Shown here: in pieces, positions 44,968-54,618 of the stretch
Layout of the letters: every line of letters starts with the position of its first letter
Numbering within the stretch: position 1 is the stretch's first letter
NCBI GenBank assembly: GCA_905182335.1
Contig: CAJJBE010000003.1
Coordinates: forward strand, 248,001-312,000
DNA: 64,000 nt
Direction of reading: 5' to 3'
Origin: Flavobacteriales bacterium UBA4466
Lineage (GTDB): Bacteria; Bacteroidota; Bacteroidia; Flavobacteriales_D; Crocinitomicaceae
Made by a program: the position numbers and the translations under genes
The notes under the pieces: generated by a model
What the model was told of the DNA's origin: nothing
What the model saw: only the letters and a program-made list of their open reading frames with translations
The model's database searches: none

Positions 44968-45001
44968 CTTCCGTTCTTTATAGGGTGGAAGTTTTTTTTT
45001 T
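44968..45001 (+). terminator. Intrinsic terminator after mdh
   Basis: CTTCC (44968-44972) and GGAAG (44987-44991) pair around a 14-base loop and are followed by ten T. The stem is short but the T-run is long and lies 24 bases after the mdh stop. Confidence 0.75.
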
Positions 45002-45113
45002 GAATAATAATTTTAGTTGTATCTATTTTAACTACTTTAAATGAAGCTGTTTTAGATTATTATATGCATTTTGAGCATCTTATGTTTATTTAAACAATAA
45101 ATTTTATATTCAG

Positions 45114-46688
45114 ATGGACGAGACGCTTTTTATCAAAGTTTTAATACTAAGTATTTATGTTGGGATTCTTTTTCTTATTGGAATAATAGCATCAAGACGT
45201 ATTAAGAGCATGAGCGATTATTACCTTGGGGGTAAAAATATGGGCTTTTGGGCTGTAGCTTTTTCTGCAAGAGCAACAGGGGAATCAGGCTGGTTACTTA
45301 TCGGTTTAACAGGTATGGGTGCCATTGCTGGGTATTCTGGTTATTGGGTTGTTGCAGGTGAAGTGTTAGGAGTTTTTATTTCCTGGCAATTTATGGCTAA
45401 GCGGTTTAAACGGAGGTCAGATGCCTTTGGGTCGATAACAATACCTGATTATCTTCAGAGTCACTTTAAGTCAACTTCAAATACGCTACGTGTGATTGCA
45501 GCAGCAATATTGGTGGTGTTCGTTGTTATTTATGTTGCTTCTCAAATAGATATTACGGGTGTTGCTTTTAAGTCAATGCTAGGTATAGATTATAGATTAG
45601 GGGCTCTTATTGGTTTCGTTATTGTCCTACTATATATTTTTATTGGTGGTTTCGTTGCTGCCGTATGGTCTGATTTATTTCAAGGTTTATTGATGTTTTT
45701 AGGACTGGTGCTATTGCCAATTGTTGTTTGGTTTTCTATGGACGGTGGCTCTGATATAACCGATGGATTAAATCAAATAGACCCAGATCTAACTAAAATA
45801 TGGGGTAAAAGTGATGACGTTTGGATGAATGTTTTTACGATTCTTGGATTTTCTATGATTGGTCTTGGATTTTTAGGTTCGCCACAGGTATATGTGCGTT
45901 TCATGTCCATTAAGAATGAAAAAGAAATCCAAAAAGGAAAACCAGTTGCACTAATTTTCACATTATTAACAGATGCTGCAGCCGTTACTATTGGTATTCT
46001 CGCTCGTGTAATTTTTACAGAGAGTGGTCAAGATCCCGAAGAAATTCTTGGAGTAGGAGGTAAGGATGTTCTGAATATGATTACTGAAACCTTTTTGCCA
46101 ACTGTTCTTGTTGCTATTTTTGTCGCGATTGTTCTCTCTGCAATAATGTCTACAATCGATTCTTTATTGATTCTTGCATCCAGTGCAATTACACGTGATT
46201 TTTATCAAAAAATATTTAGGCCAGATATAAAAGATGAAAATCTTACTAAAATATCAAGGTTGTCAACTGTTATTATGGCCCTGTCTGCTTTGGTTATAGC
46301 AATTATTCTTAATTGGGTTTCTCCTGATCGTCAGGTGTTTTGGGTAATGATTTTTGGCTGGTCGGGAATTGCGGCAACTTTTTGCCCAGTGATTATATTA
46401 ACGTTATTCTGGAGAGGTTATTCGGAGAAAGGTGCTATTGCCTCTATGATTTCAGGCTTTCTTTCTGTAATCGTATTTAAGTTTGTAATACAAGATATAG
46501 ATAGTATTGGAGCGTACTTTGTAGAGTTAGATGTTCTAGTCCCTTCTTTTGCTATAGCAATGATTGTTGGTGCAATTTTTTCTAAAATCTATCCACCTAA
46601 AAAAGAGGCTATCGATACCTTGAATGAAATTGATGAGGGTGATGGGACTGTTAGAATAGCAGAAAATAAAGATACAATTGAAGTTTAG
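45114..46688 (+). CDS. Sodium:solute symporter, PutP-like
   Basis: The protein has 524 residues with about 13 membrane helices. SDYYLGGKNMGFW (about 34-46) and SARATGESGWLLIGLTG are SSS-family openings. AAVWSDLFQGLLMFLGLVLL is the conserved helix with the D/Q motif, and SAIMSTIDSLLILASSAITR holds the Na+ site region. The closest type I recognise is the proline symporter, but the substrate cannot be fixed. Its stop overlaps the stop of the convergent YcxB-like gene by 3 bases. Confidence 0.9.
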   Translation: MDETLFIKVLILSIYVGILFLIGIIASRRIKSMSDYYLGGKNMGFWAVAFSARATGESGWLLIGLTGMGAIAGYSGYWVVAGEVLGVFISWQFMAKRFKRRSDAFGSITIPDYLQSHFKSTSNTLRVIAAAILVVFVVIYVASQIDITGVAFKSMLGIDYRLGALIGFVIVLLYIFIGGFVAAVWSDLFQGLLMFLGLVLLPIVVWFSMDGGSDITDGLNQIDPDLTKIWGKSDDVWMNVFTILGFSMIGLGFLGSPQVYVRFMSIKNEKEIQKGKPVALIFTLLTDAAAVTIGILARVIFTESGQDPEEILGVGGKDVLNMITETFLPTVLVAIFVAIVLSAIMSTIDSLLILASSAITRDFYQKIFRPDIKDENLTKISRLSTVIMALSALVIAIILNWVSPDRQVFWVMIFGWSGIAATFCPVIILTLFWRGYSEKGAIASMISGFLSVIVFKFVIQDIDSIGAYFVELDVLVPSFAIAMIVGAIFSKIYPPKKEAIDTLNEIDEGDGTVRIAENKDTIEV

Positions 46689-47218
46689 ATCCATTTCCAG
46701 GCTCGCTCATCAATATAATCGATACCGAGTGCTTTGTAGTCGTCTATTATTTCTGAGTAGTTTAATACTTGATCCTTTGGCATAATCAATGCTGTTCCCA
46801 TTGTAAATTTGACGTATACAGAATTCTGAACATCAATAAGACTTTCAATGTCAGAAAGGTTTACTTCTCCTTCTCCGGTATTGTCTTTTACAAATATGTG
46901 ATCTTTATGAATCTCTATAAACTCTGTTTGATCAATTCTGATAGCATAATTCTCAACAATAAAATCACTATACATTTTTGTATATCTCCATTTGAAATAA
47001 CGCGGATAAAACACCCACAATAAAACAGCTAAAATAGAGAAGTAGATTGTCATTGGGATATTACTTGCAGAATAGAAATTTAAAACAATAAATAATGCAA
47101 TGATTGTCATTATTATTCTTCCAGCTTTCTTTTTTCTATTAATACGCTCTGATTTCGAAGCGGTATAAATCTGGAACTCTAGTAAATCTTTTTCTTTAAT
47201 TTGATATTGGTAATTCAT
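46685..47218 (-). CDS. YcxB-like membrane protein
   Basis: The protein has 177 residues. The N-terminal third has two adjacent membrane segments (about 33-72), and the cytoplasmic C-terminal part has FIVENYAIRIDQTEFIEIHK and GEVNLSDIESLIDVQNSVYV, the usual YcxB pattern. Function unknown. It lies 18 bases downstream of the DEAD-box gene and is probably cotranscribed with it. Confidence 0.7.
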   Translation of the reverse strand: MNYQYQIKEKDLLEFQIYTASKSERINRKKKAGRIIMTIIALFIVLNFYSASNIPMTIYFSILAVLLWVFYPRYFKWRYTKMYSDFIVENYAIRIDQTEFIEIHKDHIFVKDNTGEGEVNLSDIESLIDVQNSVYVKFTMGTALIMPKDQVLNYSEIIDDYKALGIDYIDERAWKWI

Positions 47219-47236
47219 TAGAAATGAATAATTAAA

Positions 47237-48529
47237 TTAAGAATAAGAATCTCTTCGTTTTGATCCAGGATTCCGATTTTTACCACCCCCTTGGCTACGC
47301 ACGCTATTTCCACCGCCAGAGCTGTTTCTATTCTTATTCCTTGGAGGTCTTTGTTGGCGCTTAGCCTTAGGTATTACTACTTCATCTTCCGCCTCTGCAG
47401 CAAATTCGTGATCATTAATTACAGGAATTTTTTGATTAATCAATTTTTGAATATCCTTTAAGTAAGCGCGTTCTTCCATATCACAAAAAGATAATGCTGT
47501 ACCGCTTTCTTTTGCACGACCAGTTCTTCCTATACGATGAACGTAAGTTTCAGGAACGTTAGGGAGTTCATAATTAATAACCAATTCTAATTTCGAAACA
47601 TCGATTCCACGTGCCGCAATATCTGTAGCGATAAGAACTTTAAGGTGTCCGTCTTTGAAACTACCTAGTGCCTTTTGACGTTGGTTTTGAGATTTATTGC
47701 CATGAATAGCTGCTGCTTTAATCCCTGCTTTTTCTAATAATTTAACCACTTTATCACTTCCATGCTTTGTTCTCGCGAAGATTAAGGTGGATTCAGCTCT
47801 TTTTTGATTAAGAATTTGAACTAGTAGTTTTATTTTACTATTCTTAGGAACAAAATAAACACCTTGTTCTACCTTTTCAGCAGTTGCTTGTTCAGGTTGA
47901 ACAGATACTTTGTCGTAATCACCTAAAATCTTAGTAGATAACTCCACGATGTTAGGAGGCATTGTTGCAGAAAAGAATAGCGACTGTCTTTTTGATGGTA
48001 ACTTCGCAATAATCTTTTTTATGTCATTAATGAACCCCATGTCTAGCATTTGGTCCGCTTCATCTAACACAAAGTATTCAATATGGCTAAGAGATATATA
48101 CCCCTGTTGAATTAAATCTAATAGTCTACCGGGTGTAGCCACAAGAACATCAACTCCAGCTTTTAAAGCATTCACTTGAGAACCCTGTTTTACACCACCG
48201 AAAACAACGGTATTTCGAACATTCGCAAATTTACCATATGCTGTAAAGTTCTCACTAATTTGTATTGCTAATTCACGTGTTGGGGTAACAACTAATGATT
48301 TTATTTTTCTACGTCCTTTCTCATCCGTTTTGTTGTTATACAAATGTTGGATAATTGGAATACCAAAGGCGGCAGTTTTTCCTGTTCCAGTTTGAGCGCA
48401 ACCCAATAAGTCCTTTCCCTTGAGTAGAATTGGGATTGATTGTTCTTGAATTGGAGTAGGGTGAGTATAGCCTTGGGCATCAAGGGCTTTTAATATAGGA
48501 TCAATAATCCCGATTTCTTTAAATGTCAT
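47237..48529 (-). CDS. DEAD-box ATP-dependent RNA helicase
   Basis: The protein has 430 residues. TPIQEQSIPILLKGKD is the Q motif, CAQTGTGKTAAFGIP Walker A, VLDEADQMLDMGF the DEAD box, FFSATMP motif III, and YVHRIGRTGRAKESG motif VI. The C-terminal 45 residues form a basic Arg/Asn/Gly-rich tail (PPRNKNRNSSGGGNSV), typical of cold-shock or ribosome-assembly helicases such as RhlE. It acts on RNA in the cytoplasm. Confidence 0.95.
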   Translation of the reverse strand: MTFKEIGIIDPILKALDAQGYTHPTPIQEQSIPILLKGKDLLGCAQTGTGKTAAFGIPIIQHLYNNKTDEKGRRKIKSLVVTPTRELAIQISENFTAYGKFANVRNTVVFGGVKQGSQVNALKAGVDVLVATPGRLLDLIQQGYISLSHIEYFVLDEADQMLDMGFINDIKKIIAKLPSKRQSLFFSATMPPNIVELSTKILGDYDKVSVQPEQATAEKVEQGVYFVPKNSKIKLLVQILNQKRAESTLIFARTKHGSDKVVKLLEKAGIKAAAIHGNKSQNQRQKALGSFKDGHLKVLIATDIAARGIDVSKLELVINYELPNVPETYVHRIGRTGRAKESGTALSFCDMEERAYLKDIQKLINQKIPVINDHEFAAEAEDEVVIPKAKRQQRPPRNKNRNSSGGGNSVRSQGGGKNRNPGSKRRDSYS

Positions 48530-48597
48530 GCAACGTTATATATGTTACTGCAAAGGTAGTTGAATACTTTGAATATACCTGATTTATATAGGTTTGA

Positions 48598-49728
48598 TTA
48601 AATCAAGCTAAACAAAAAACCCAAAAAAGAGCTTCCTAGAACAATCCACATTGAGCTAATCTTCTTTAAACCAAAGATTAATAAAAAGCTAATTATGGCA
48701 ATCGTAACCTCTGCCCAATTGAGTAATGATATTTTTGACATTTCAATCAAAACTCCAGCCATTACTGATACTGAAGCTACGTTTACGGAGTCTAAAAAGA
48801 AACCTAACACCTTAGATCTTCTCATTTTTGGAACTAGTGGATTAAGAATTAGAACAAAAAGAAACGATGGCAAGAATATACCAATTGTTGCCGCGACAGC
48901 GCCCCAAAACCCGGTTAATTGATAGCCAACAAATGTTGCTGTTGATAAAACTGGTCCTGGTGTAAATTGGCCAACTGCAACAGCATCCATTAACTGTTGA
49001 CGTGTTAGCCATCCTGTTGTAACTAATTCAGCATCCAAATAAGCGAATAGAACATAACCAGAACCATACAATACAGAGCCAACTTTTAAGAATGTCCAAA
49101 ACACTTTTAGTGAAGAAACACTTGCGATAGTTGCAGTAGGGATTTGTAATAAAAATAAAGGAACAATAGATTTTGGGTTATCAAACAGCTTGTTTTTAGC
49201 ACTAAAATAAAATGCTCCTACAACACCAGCTGTAAGCAAGGCTATGATTTCGTTTACTCCTAATAAGCTTGCTACTAAGACGAATATCCCTAATATTCCA
49301 AGTTCCCACCCTTTCAGTGCCTTTTTACCCAGTTTAAAAATAGCCCCAGCAATAATTGCTAGTACAGCAGGTTTTATCCCGTAGATCCATGGCTCTAAAT
49401 TTGGTAAATCGCCATAAAGTGAATATAGCCATGCTAAAGTCCCAGTAATGACTACTGCAGGTAAGATAAAAGAAAATCCGGCAACAAAGAGTCCAGGTAC
49501 ACCAGCGCGCTCTTGCCCACAGTGCATTGTCATCTCTGTGGAGTTAGGGCCTGGTATTAGGTTTGTAATCCCCATTAAATCAAGGAAATGTTGACGATCC
49601 ATCCATTTCCTCTTGTTTACAATTTCTTCTTCCATCATGGCAACATGTGCCGCTGGACCACCAAAAGCTATTACTCCTAACTTAAAAAAAACAGAAGCTA
49701 CCTCTCCTAATTTACCTTTCTCTCCCAT
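48598..49728 (-). CDS. chrA: Chromate transporter, ChrA family
   Basis: The protein has 376 residues, near the length of a two-domain ChrA. Each half carries the family motif: GVIAFGGPAAHVAMMEEE and GITNLIPGPNSTEMTMHCG in the first half, and GSGYVLFAYLDAEL with AVAVGQFTPGPVLSTATFVG in the second. About ten membrane segments are visible. It exports chromate in characterised relatives. The true substrate here is unknown. Whether the gene is a resistance determinant cannot be told, since no regulator lies beside it. Confidence 0.9.
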   Translation of the reverse strand: MGEKGKLGEVASVFFKLGVIAFGGPAAHVAMMEEEIVNKRKWMDRQHFLDLMGITNLIPGPNSTEMTMHCGQERAGVPGLFVAGFSFILPAVVITGTLAWLYSLYGDLPNLEPWIYGIKPAVLAIIAGAIFKLGKKALKGWELGILGIFVLVASLLGVNEIIALLTAGVVGAFYFSAKNKLFDNPKSIVPLFLLQIPTATIASVSSLKVFWTFLKVGSVLYGSGYVLFAYLDAELVTTGWLTRQQLMDAVAVGQFTPGPVLSTATFVGYQLTGFWGAVAATIGIFLPSFLFVLILNPLVPKMRRSKVLGFFLDSVNVASVSVMAGVLIEMSKISLLNWAEVTIAIISFLLIFGLKKISSMWIVLGSSFLGFLFSLI

Positions 49729-49805
49729 GCTTTATATTTGTGTGTAAAAATATAGAAACAAAGAATCTTGATAAGGGTTTGAATATGAATTTTATATTAA
49801 CAATT

Positions 49806-50768
49806 CTAATTAAAAGAAAAGTTCACTGTTACAGGTAAATGATCAGAATATCCAGCAAGATATTTTCTTCCTCCATATGTCCTGAATGGAACTATATTTC
49901 CTTTGTATGTATCCAAAAGATATTTATCACTATGGATTTTTCCTGACTTTTTTGAAACATGAATTCCTTTCTTTTTAAGCAATGAATTAGAAACAAAAAT
50001 ATGGTCTAGGACATTCCATTTCCCCTTATAATTGTAAGACCCACCAAACTCACCTGATTCTGCCGTAATCATTGGTTTAAGTGATTCTGAAATTATTTGA
50101 GGACCTATGTTTTCAGGGTAATCGTTTAAATCTCCCATGAAAACAACCTTTATTTTAGGATTAACTGTGACCATTGAATCTATAAATTTTTTTACCGAAT
50201 ATGCTACTATCAAACGCTTTGGCTCACTTTCCATTTGTCCTCCATAACGACTTGGCCAGTGATTTACTATGGTAAGAATAGTATCATTTCCAGAGTGGAG
50301 TTTAGCCCATACAATATCTCTACTTGGTAAAGAGTTTAAAGGCATTTTAAAACGAATAATTCCTGATTCTGCAATATTTATTTTTGTGCTATCATAAATT
50401 ATTACATTATCAATTCCACGTTGATCTAAACTTTCGTAGTGAACAATTCCGTGTGTCTTATTTAGGCTGCCTCCTTTTACTATGTCTCTGACAACTGCTT
50501 CATTTTCTATTTCGCATAGGCCTAAAATTAGTGGGCAATGCATTGTTTCAATAACCCTATTGATATGTGATATCTTCTCGAAATACTTTTGAGTATTCCA
50601 TTCGCGAGCTGTATTTGGAAGGAATTCATTGTCATTTTTACCTTCTGTTTTTAAGGTATCAAATAGGTTTTCTACATTATAGAAACCAATCGTTAGGTCC
50701 TTTTGCCCGAAAATGTTGGTGAAGGATAGTAGCATGATAACAAAGGTGAGTAGTGTAGTCAATTTCAT
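49806..50768 (-). CDS. Endonuclease/exonuclease/phosphatase-family secreted protein
   Basis: The protein has 320 residues with a signal peptide ending NIFGQ. IGFYNVENLFDTLKTEG starts the EEP fold, followed by LGLCEIENEAVV (metal-binding Glu), TIVNHWPSRYGGQ, VVFMGDLNDYPEN and GYSDHLPVTVNF (catalytic Asp-His). The order and spacing are those of extracellular nucleases or phosphatases of this superfamily. The substrate is uncertain. It lies after the WbqC gene on the minus strand. Confidence 0.88.
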   Translation of the reverse strand: MKLTTLLTFVIMLLSFTNIFGQKDLTIGFYNVENLFDTLKTEGKNDNEFLPNTAREWNTQKYFEKISHINRVIETMHCPLILGLCEIENEAVVRDIVKGGSLNKTHGIVHYESLDQRGIDNVIIYDSTKINIAESGIIRFKMPLNSLPSRDIVWAKLHSGNDTILTIVNHWPSRYGGQMESEPKRLIVAYSVKKFIDSMVTVNPKIKVVFMGDLNDYPENIGPQIISESLKPMITAESGEFGGSYNYKGKWNVLDHIFVSNSLLKKKGIHVSKKSGKIHSDKYLLDTYKGNIVPFRTYGGRKYLAGYSDHLPVTVNFSFN

Positions 50769-50789
50769 TATTAGTTTTTTATCTAAACA

Positions 50790-51398
50790 TTAATGTCTTT
50801 GTATAAGTAAATCACGTGTCATAGGGCCTTCACAGAAAATCGCATCTAAAATAGATAGGCTTTCTTTAAAATTTGAATTCCCCGGAAAAACTTGAATATA
50901 GGGTGCTTTTTCTTTCTCTTGAAATGAATCTTTCCCGGTTAAGGTTAGTCTTAAGTCATATTTAAATATAGCTTGAAACTCGTCACTAATTATTATCTCT
51001 GTTTTAAGATCTAACCAATGAATAACACGTTTTGTAATTTCGGTATTAAAGTTAAGTAAGCTTTTCTCCTTTGAAAACAATAGTTCTTCAACTTCAATGC
51101 TATAATAATCAAAATAAGCTGCAGATTTGTAAGCGCTTGTAATTGACCTCCAATGCCTTACTCTCCAGTTCTCTTCATCTGATAAAACAACGTCTCCAGT
51201 TGGCGTTTTAGAACCCCTAGGTCGCTTTGTAGGAATTGACAGAGACATTATACCATCTCCACCAACAATGTCACATCGATTGCGATATGTTTGCTTTGGG
51301 TAATGTTCTTTTGCCTCAACGAACACCTTATCATGTCTAGCGAGTTCCTTGAAGTAAGCAATACTTCCAAAATAGGAAGTAGGTAGAATGGGCGTCAT
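50790..51398 (-). CDS. WbqC family protein
   Basis: The protein has 202 residues, cytoplasmic. The family pattern includes LPTSYFGSIAYFKELARHD at the N terminus, QTYRNRCDIVGGDGIMSLSI, and WRVRHWRSITSAYKSAAYFD. WbqC-like proteins occur in polysaccharide and capsule gene clusters elsewhere, but their reaction is not settled. Here the gene overlaps lepB by one base and is probably cotranscribed with it. Confidence 0.88.
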   Translation of the reverse strand: MTPILPTSYFGSIAYFKELARHDKVFVEAKEHYPKQTYRNRCDIVGGDGIMSLSIPTKRPRGSKTPTGDVVLSDEENWRVRHWRSITSAYKSAAYFDYYSIEVEELLFSKEKSLLNFNTEITKRVIHWLDLKTEIIISDEFQAIFKYDLRLTLTGKDSFQEKEKAPYIQVFPGNSNFKESLSILDAIFCEGPMTRDLLIQRH

Positions 51399-53299
51399 TA
51401 TCGAATGATGTTAAATAAACGCTCCCAACGAACACCTTTGTAGGGACTTTTAGAGAACCAAACCATAGATGCTTTTCCAACAATGTGATCTTCTGGCACG
51501 AATCCCCATATACGTGAATCAGCTGAATTATAGCGATTATCTCCCATCAACCAGTAGTAATTCATAGCGAAGGTATATTCCGTAGCTTTTTTTCCATCAA
51601 TCAAAATTCCATCTTTTGTTTCCTTAAGGGAATGGCCTTCGTAAGCTGTAATTATTCTGCGAAACCATGCAATATTGTTCGTGTCAATTTTTATTTTTTG
51701 ACCAGCAAAAGGGATTTGAAATCTATTAAAGTCAGTTATCGTGTTATTAATATAGAAATCTTTCGGAAAACTATTTAAGTTATCAATTAGTCTTACTGGA
51801 GAAGGCGTTATCGAATCAGCTAATTGAGGATATCTTACCAAATTGAAATTTCCTTCAGGGTTTGATTTTTTCAACTTTGTAAGTTGATCTTTTGTTAAAT
51901 TCATGATGTAGCTTCCATCACTATTCTGATTCTTGTAATAGTCGCCACGTTCAACTTCCAATCCATATTTCTCATCCATTCTAGATTTTGTTGGGATAAG
52001 AACGTTGGTTACATTGTACTGTAAGTTTTGGTTTTCAGCAACGAAAGCCTTTTTGTCATTTACATACAAGGTAGAATTCTTAATCTCAATCCAATCACCA
52101 GGAATACCTACACATCTTTTAATATAATTTTCACGTTTGTCTACTGGGCGATAAATTACTCCGTAATGTTCAATTGTACCACCATTACTTTGGTCGTATG
52201 CAACTTTATCAACTGCTAATTTGTAGCGTGCTTTATCCCTCCATAACTCTATGTTATCAATGAAGTCTTGGCCGTTTAGGTTCATGACTCTTCGTGTTGC
52301 TTCTTGCGATGTGAATGCATCAACGCTATACATATCAAAATTTCCTTGAGGTGCTGACTTTAAAATACTGTCTTTTAATTGAACCTTGAGTGTTGAAATA
52401 GAGGCATTTTTTTCTTGCCATAAGCGAAGAGCTTCCTTATTTACAATTCCGTGATAATCGTGACCCATCAATCCGTTTGGCATTCTTGGGTCGTAAACGG
52501 CAGTATCACCAGAAGGATAATTGAAAACGAGTACGTCATTGTTCTTAACACCTGAAAACCCAGGTAATCTTGTATAATTAGATGTCTCTAATCCCGTATA
52601 TGACTTTACATTTATCCATGGAACTGTATTATGAACGAGTGGGTAGGATAGAGGCGTAACAGGAACTTTAGGCCCATAAGCAAGTTTGTTTACAAATAGA
52701 AAATCTCCCACAACTAACGTTTTTTCCATCGATCCAGTAGGAATTTGGAATGGCTCAAAAACATATGTTCGAATAATACTTGCGGCAACTAAAGCAAAAA
52801 GAATGGAGTCTCCCCATTCTTTTACTTTGGATTTCTTCCCTGGCTGATGGCGAGTGACAGCACCAATACCAAGGGCAATAATGTGCCCTATGATAGGTAA
52901 AGAAAGGAATAAAGCTAAATGATCTCCCCATTCACGATCTCCCATCTCCTTGCTGTTTGCCCAGTTAGTTTCAGAAATAATTGGGTCTTTGTCTTTTGCA
53001 ATCTTAGCCATTATGATATATGGAAAGAAAACCCCTTGTAAAGTATCAATAAGTGAGAAATAACCAAATCTGCGGATGTAAGAAGTATTCACAACAGACC
53101 ACATCACGATATGAGCTCCAGGAACAATCATAAGCAAAGACCACCAAGGTTTTTTTGCACCTAGTTTAAACGCTACATAGTAATTATAAACTGGTATGAG
53201 TGCTTCCCATGATTTTCTGTCTGCTTGTTTAAAGCTGATAAACCAAAGTGAAATGTATGGGTGGACGAGTAATAGGATATAAAAGTAAAATATGTTCAT
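51398..53299 (-). CDS. lepB: Signal peptidase I (long Bacteroidota form)
   Basis: The protein has 633 residues, nearly twice the E. coli enzyme. The N-terminal 150 residues add several membrane segments before the catalytic part. FEPFQIPTGSMEKTLVVGDF (about 198-217) has the catalytic Ser, and YIKRCVGIPGDWIEIKNST carries the general-base Lys. YWLMGDNRYNSADSRIWGFV is box E. Two inserted stretches account for the extra length, including a long part between the catalytic Ser and Lys. It cleaves exported proteins at the outer face of the inner membrane. Confidence 0.94.
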   Translation of the reverse strand: MNIFYFYILLLVHPYISLWFISFKQADRKSWEALIPVYNYYVAFKLGAKKPWWSLLMIVPGAHIVMWSVVNTSYIRRFGYFSLIDTLQGVFFPYIIMAKIAKDKDPIISETNWANSKEMGDREWGDHLALFLSLPIIGHIIALGIGAVTRHQPGKKSKVKEWGDSILFALVAASIIRTYVFEPFQIPTGSMEKTLVVGDFLFVNKLAYGPKVPVTPLSYPLVHNTVPWINVKSYTGLETSNYTRLPGFSGVKNNDVLVFNYPSGDTAVYDPRMPNGLMGHDYHGIVNKEALRLWQEKNASISTLKVQLKDSILKSAPQGNFDMYSVDAFTSQEATRRVMNLNGQDFIDNIELWRDKARYKLAVDKVAYDQSNGGTIEHYGVIYRPVDKRENYIKRCVGIPGDWIEIKNSTLYVNDKKAFVAENQNLQYNVTNVLIPTKSRMDEKYGLEVERGDYYKNQNSDGSYIMNLTKDQLTKLKKSNPEGNFNLVRYPQLADSITPSPVRLIDNLNSFPKDFYINNTITDFNRFQIPFAGQKIKIDTNNIAWFRRIITAYEGHSLKETKDGILIDGKKATEYTFAMNYYWLMGDNRYNSADSRIWGFVPEDHIVGKASMVWFSKSPYKGVRWERLFNIIR

Positions 53300-53303
53300 G
53301 TTC

Positions 53304-54026
53304 TTATATGTTGATTACGTCTTGCATTGTAAATACTCCTTTTTTGTTAGCAATCCATTCTGCAGCAATTACCGCTCCCAATGCAAATCCTTGACGACTT
53401 TTAGCTGTGTGTTTAATTTCAATAACATCAATGTCAGACTTATAACTAATCTTATGTGTACCTGGAACACCATCTTCTCGATAGGATGTAATGGCAATTT
53501 GTTTGTCTAAAGGATTCGGTTTTATATTTTTTTGATGTGTCCATGAAGAGTAGTTCTTATTTTCCAGTATCATATCATTAGCTAATGAAACAGCTGTTCC
53601 TGAAGGCGCATCTATTTTTTCTAGATGATGTATTTCTTCAAGGTTAGTTTTGTATTCAGGACTATTCGACATCAATTTTGCCAATCGTCGATTGATATCA
53701 AAAAAGATATTTACGCCAATGCTGAAATTTGAAGCATACAGAATAGCACCATCATTCCTTGTAACATAGTCTTTTACATGCTGAAATTGGTCATCCCAAG
53801 CAGTTGTGCCAACAATTATAGGTACTTTCTTGTCAATACAATATTCTATGTGTTTTATAGCTAAATGAGGTGCAGTGAACTCAATAGCCACATCAATGGT
53901 AGAAAAATTTAAACTTATAATCGGATTTTGACTATTACTTTTACCAACAATTCTATGTCCGCGAGATTCAGCGATTTCTTCAATCACTTTTCCCATTTTC
54001 CCATATCCAATTAAAGCTATATTCAT
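53304..54026 (-). CDS. dapB: 4-hydroxy-tetrahydrodipicolinate reductase
   Basis: The protein has 240 residues. MNIALIGYGKMGKVIEEIAE is the nucleotide-binding loop. FSIGVNIFFDINRRLAKLMS follows, and HHLEKIDAPSGTAVSLAN holds the catalytic His and Lys, with DAPSGTA the substrate loop. EIKHTAKSRQGFALGAVIAA is the C-terminal family signature. It reduces the DapA product in lysine and diaminopimelate synthesis. It lies 4 bases upstream of lepB. It is short for the family, as in other Bacteroidota. Confidence 0.94.
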   Translation of the reverse strand: MNIALIGYGKMGKVIEEIAESRGHRIVGKSNSQNPIISLNFSTIDVAIEFTAPHLAIKHIEYCIDKKVPIIVGTTAWDDQFQHVKDYVTRNDGAILYASNFSIGVNIFFDINRRLAKLMSNSPEYKTNLEEIHHLEKIDAPSGTAVSLANDMILENKNYSSWTHQKNIKPNPLDKQIAITSYREDGVPGTHKISYKSDIDVIEIKHTAKSRQGFALGAVIAAEWIANKKGVFTMQDVINI

Positions 54027-54078
54027 GATTGTTACAATTAAAGCAAAAATAAAGTTTTAAGCAGAGTAGGCAAGACTT

Positions 54079-54618
54079 TTAACGAAAATTAAAGGATAAC
54101 TTTAAACCTGGTGCGCGATAGTCTAGAATAACGGGGTCAAAAGACATTGATAAATCCTCAGAAATATCAAAGTTAACGAAATGTGCTTCAACTCCTGCGT
54201 CAGTTAATTGAAGTATATAGGCTATGCCAACAGCAATTATAGATAGATCACGCCAATCTAAATACTGATTGTAAATACTTAATATCGCTTGGTCATCAAA
54301 TTGGGCCCATTTATCATCTCCAGGTTCGCCAGATTTACGCAATGTATATTCTTTTTTAAGTGATTTTTGAGTAGTTTGATTAGTGACAAGGAAATAAGTA
54401 GAAGCACCGATCCCAGTATATATAAGGGGGACTTTCCAGAATCCTTTCTTCTTACCTAACGGCATGGCTATGTGATTATAAACTTGACCAGCCCCAGGCA
54501 ATACAGCGGATAAAATTACGGATTTTCGAATTGAGTGATGTTTAGTTTCAAAATTAAAATCCGCTTGTGCAAACACTACGTTTGTACTAAATAAAATGAG
54601 CACGAGAAAAAGCTTCAT
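54079..54618 (-). CDS. DUF5683 membrane protein
   Basis: The protein has 179 residues with a signal peptide ending VFAQ. SAVLPGAGQVYNHIAMPLGK is the most conserved part of DUF5683. FWKVPLIYTGIGASTYF and LDWRDLSIIAVGIAYILQLT form the next segments, and VEAHFVNFDISEDLSM closes it. Function unknown. It lies between parB (sharing one base) and dapB in a gene order that is typical for this phylum. Confidence 0.85.
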   Translation of the reverse strand: MKLFLVLILFSTNVVFAQADFNFETKHHSIRKSVILSAVLPGAGQVYNHIAMPLGKKKGFWKVPLIYTGIGASTYFLVTNQTTQKSLKKEYTLRKSGEPGDDKWAQFDDQAILSIYNQYLDWRDLSIIAVGIAYILQLTDAGVEAHFVNFDISEDLSMSFDPVILDYRAPGLKLSFNFR

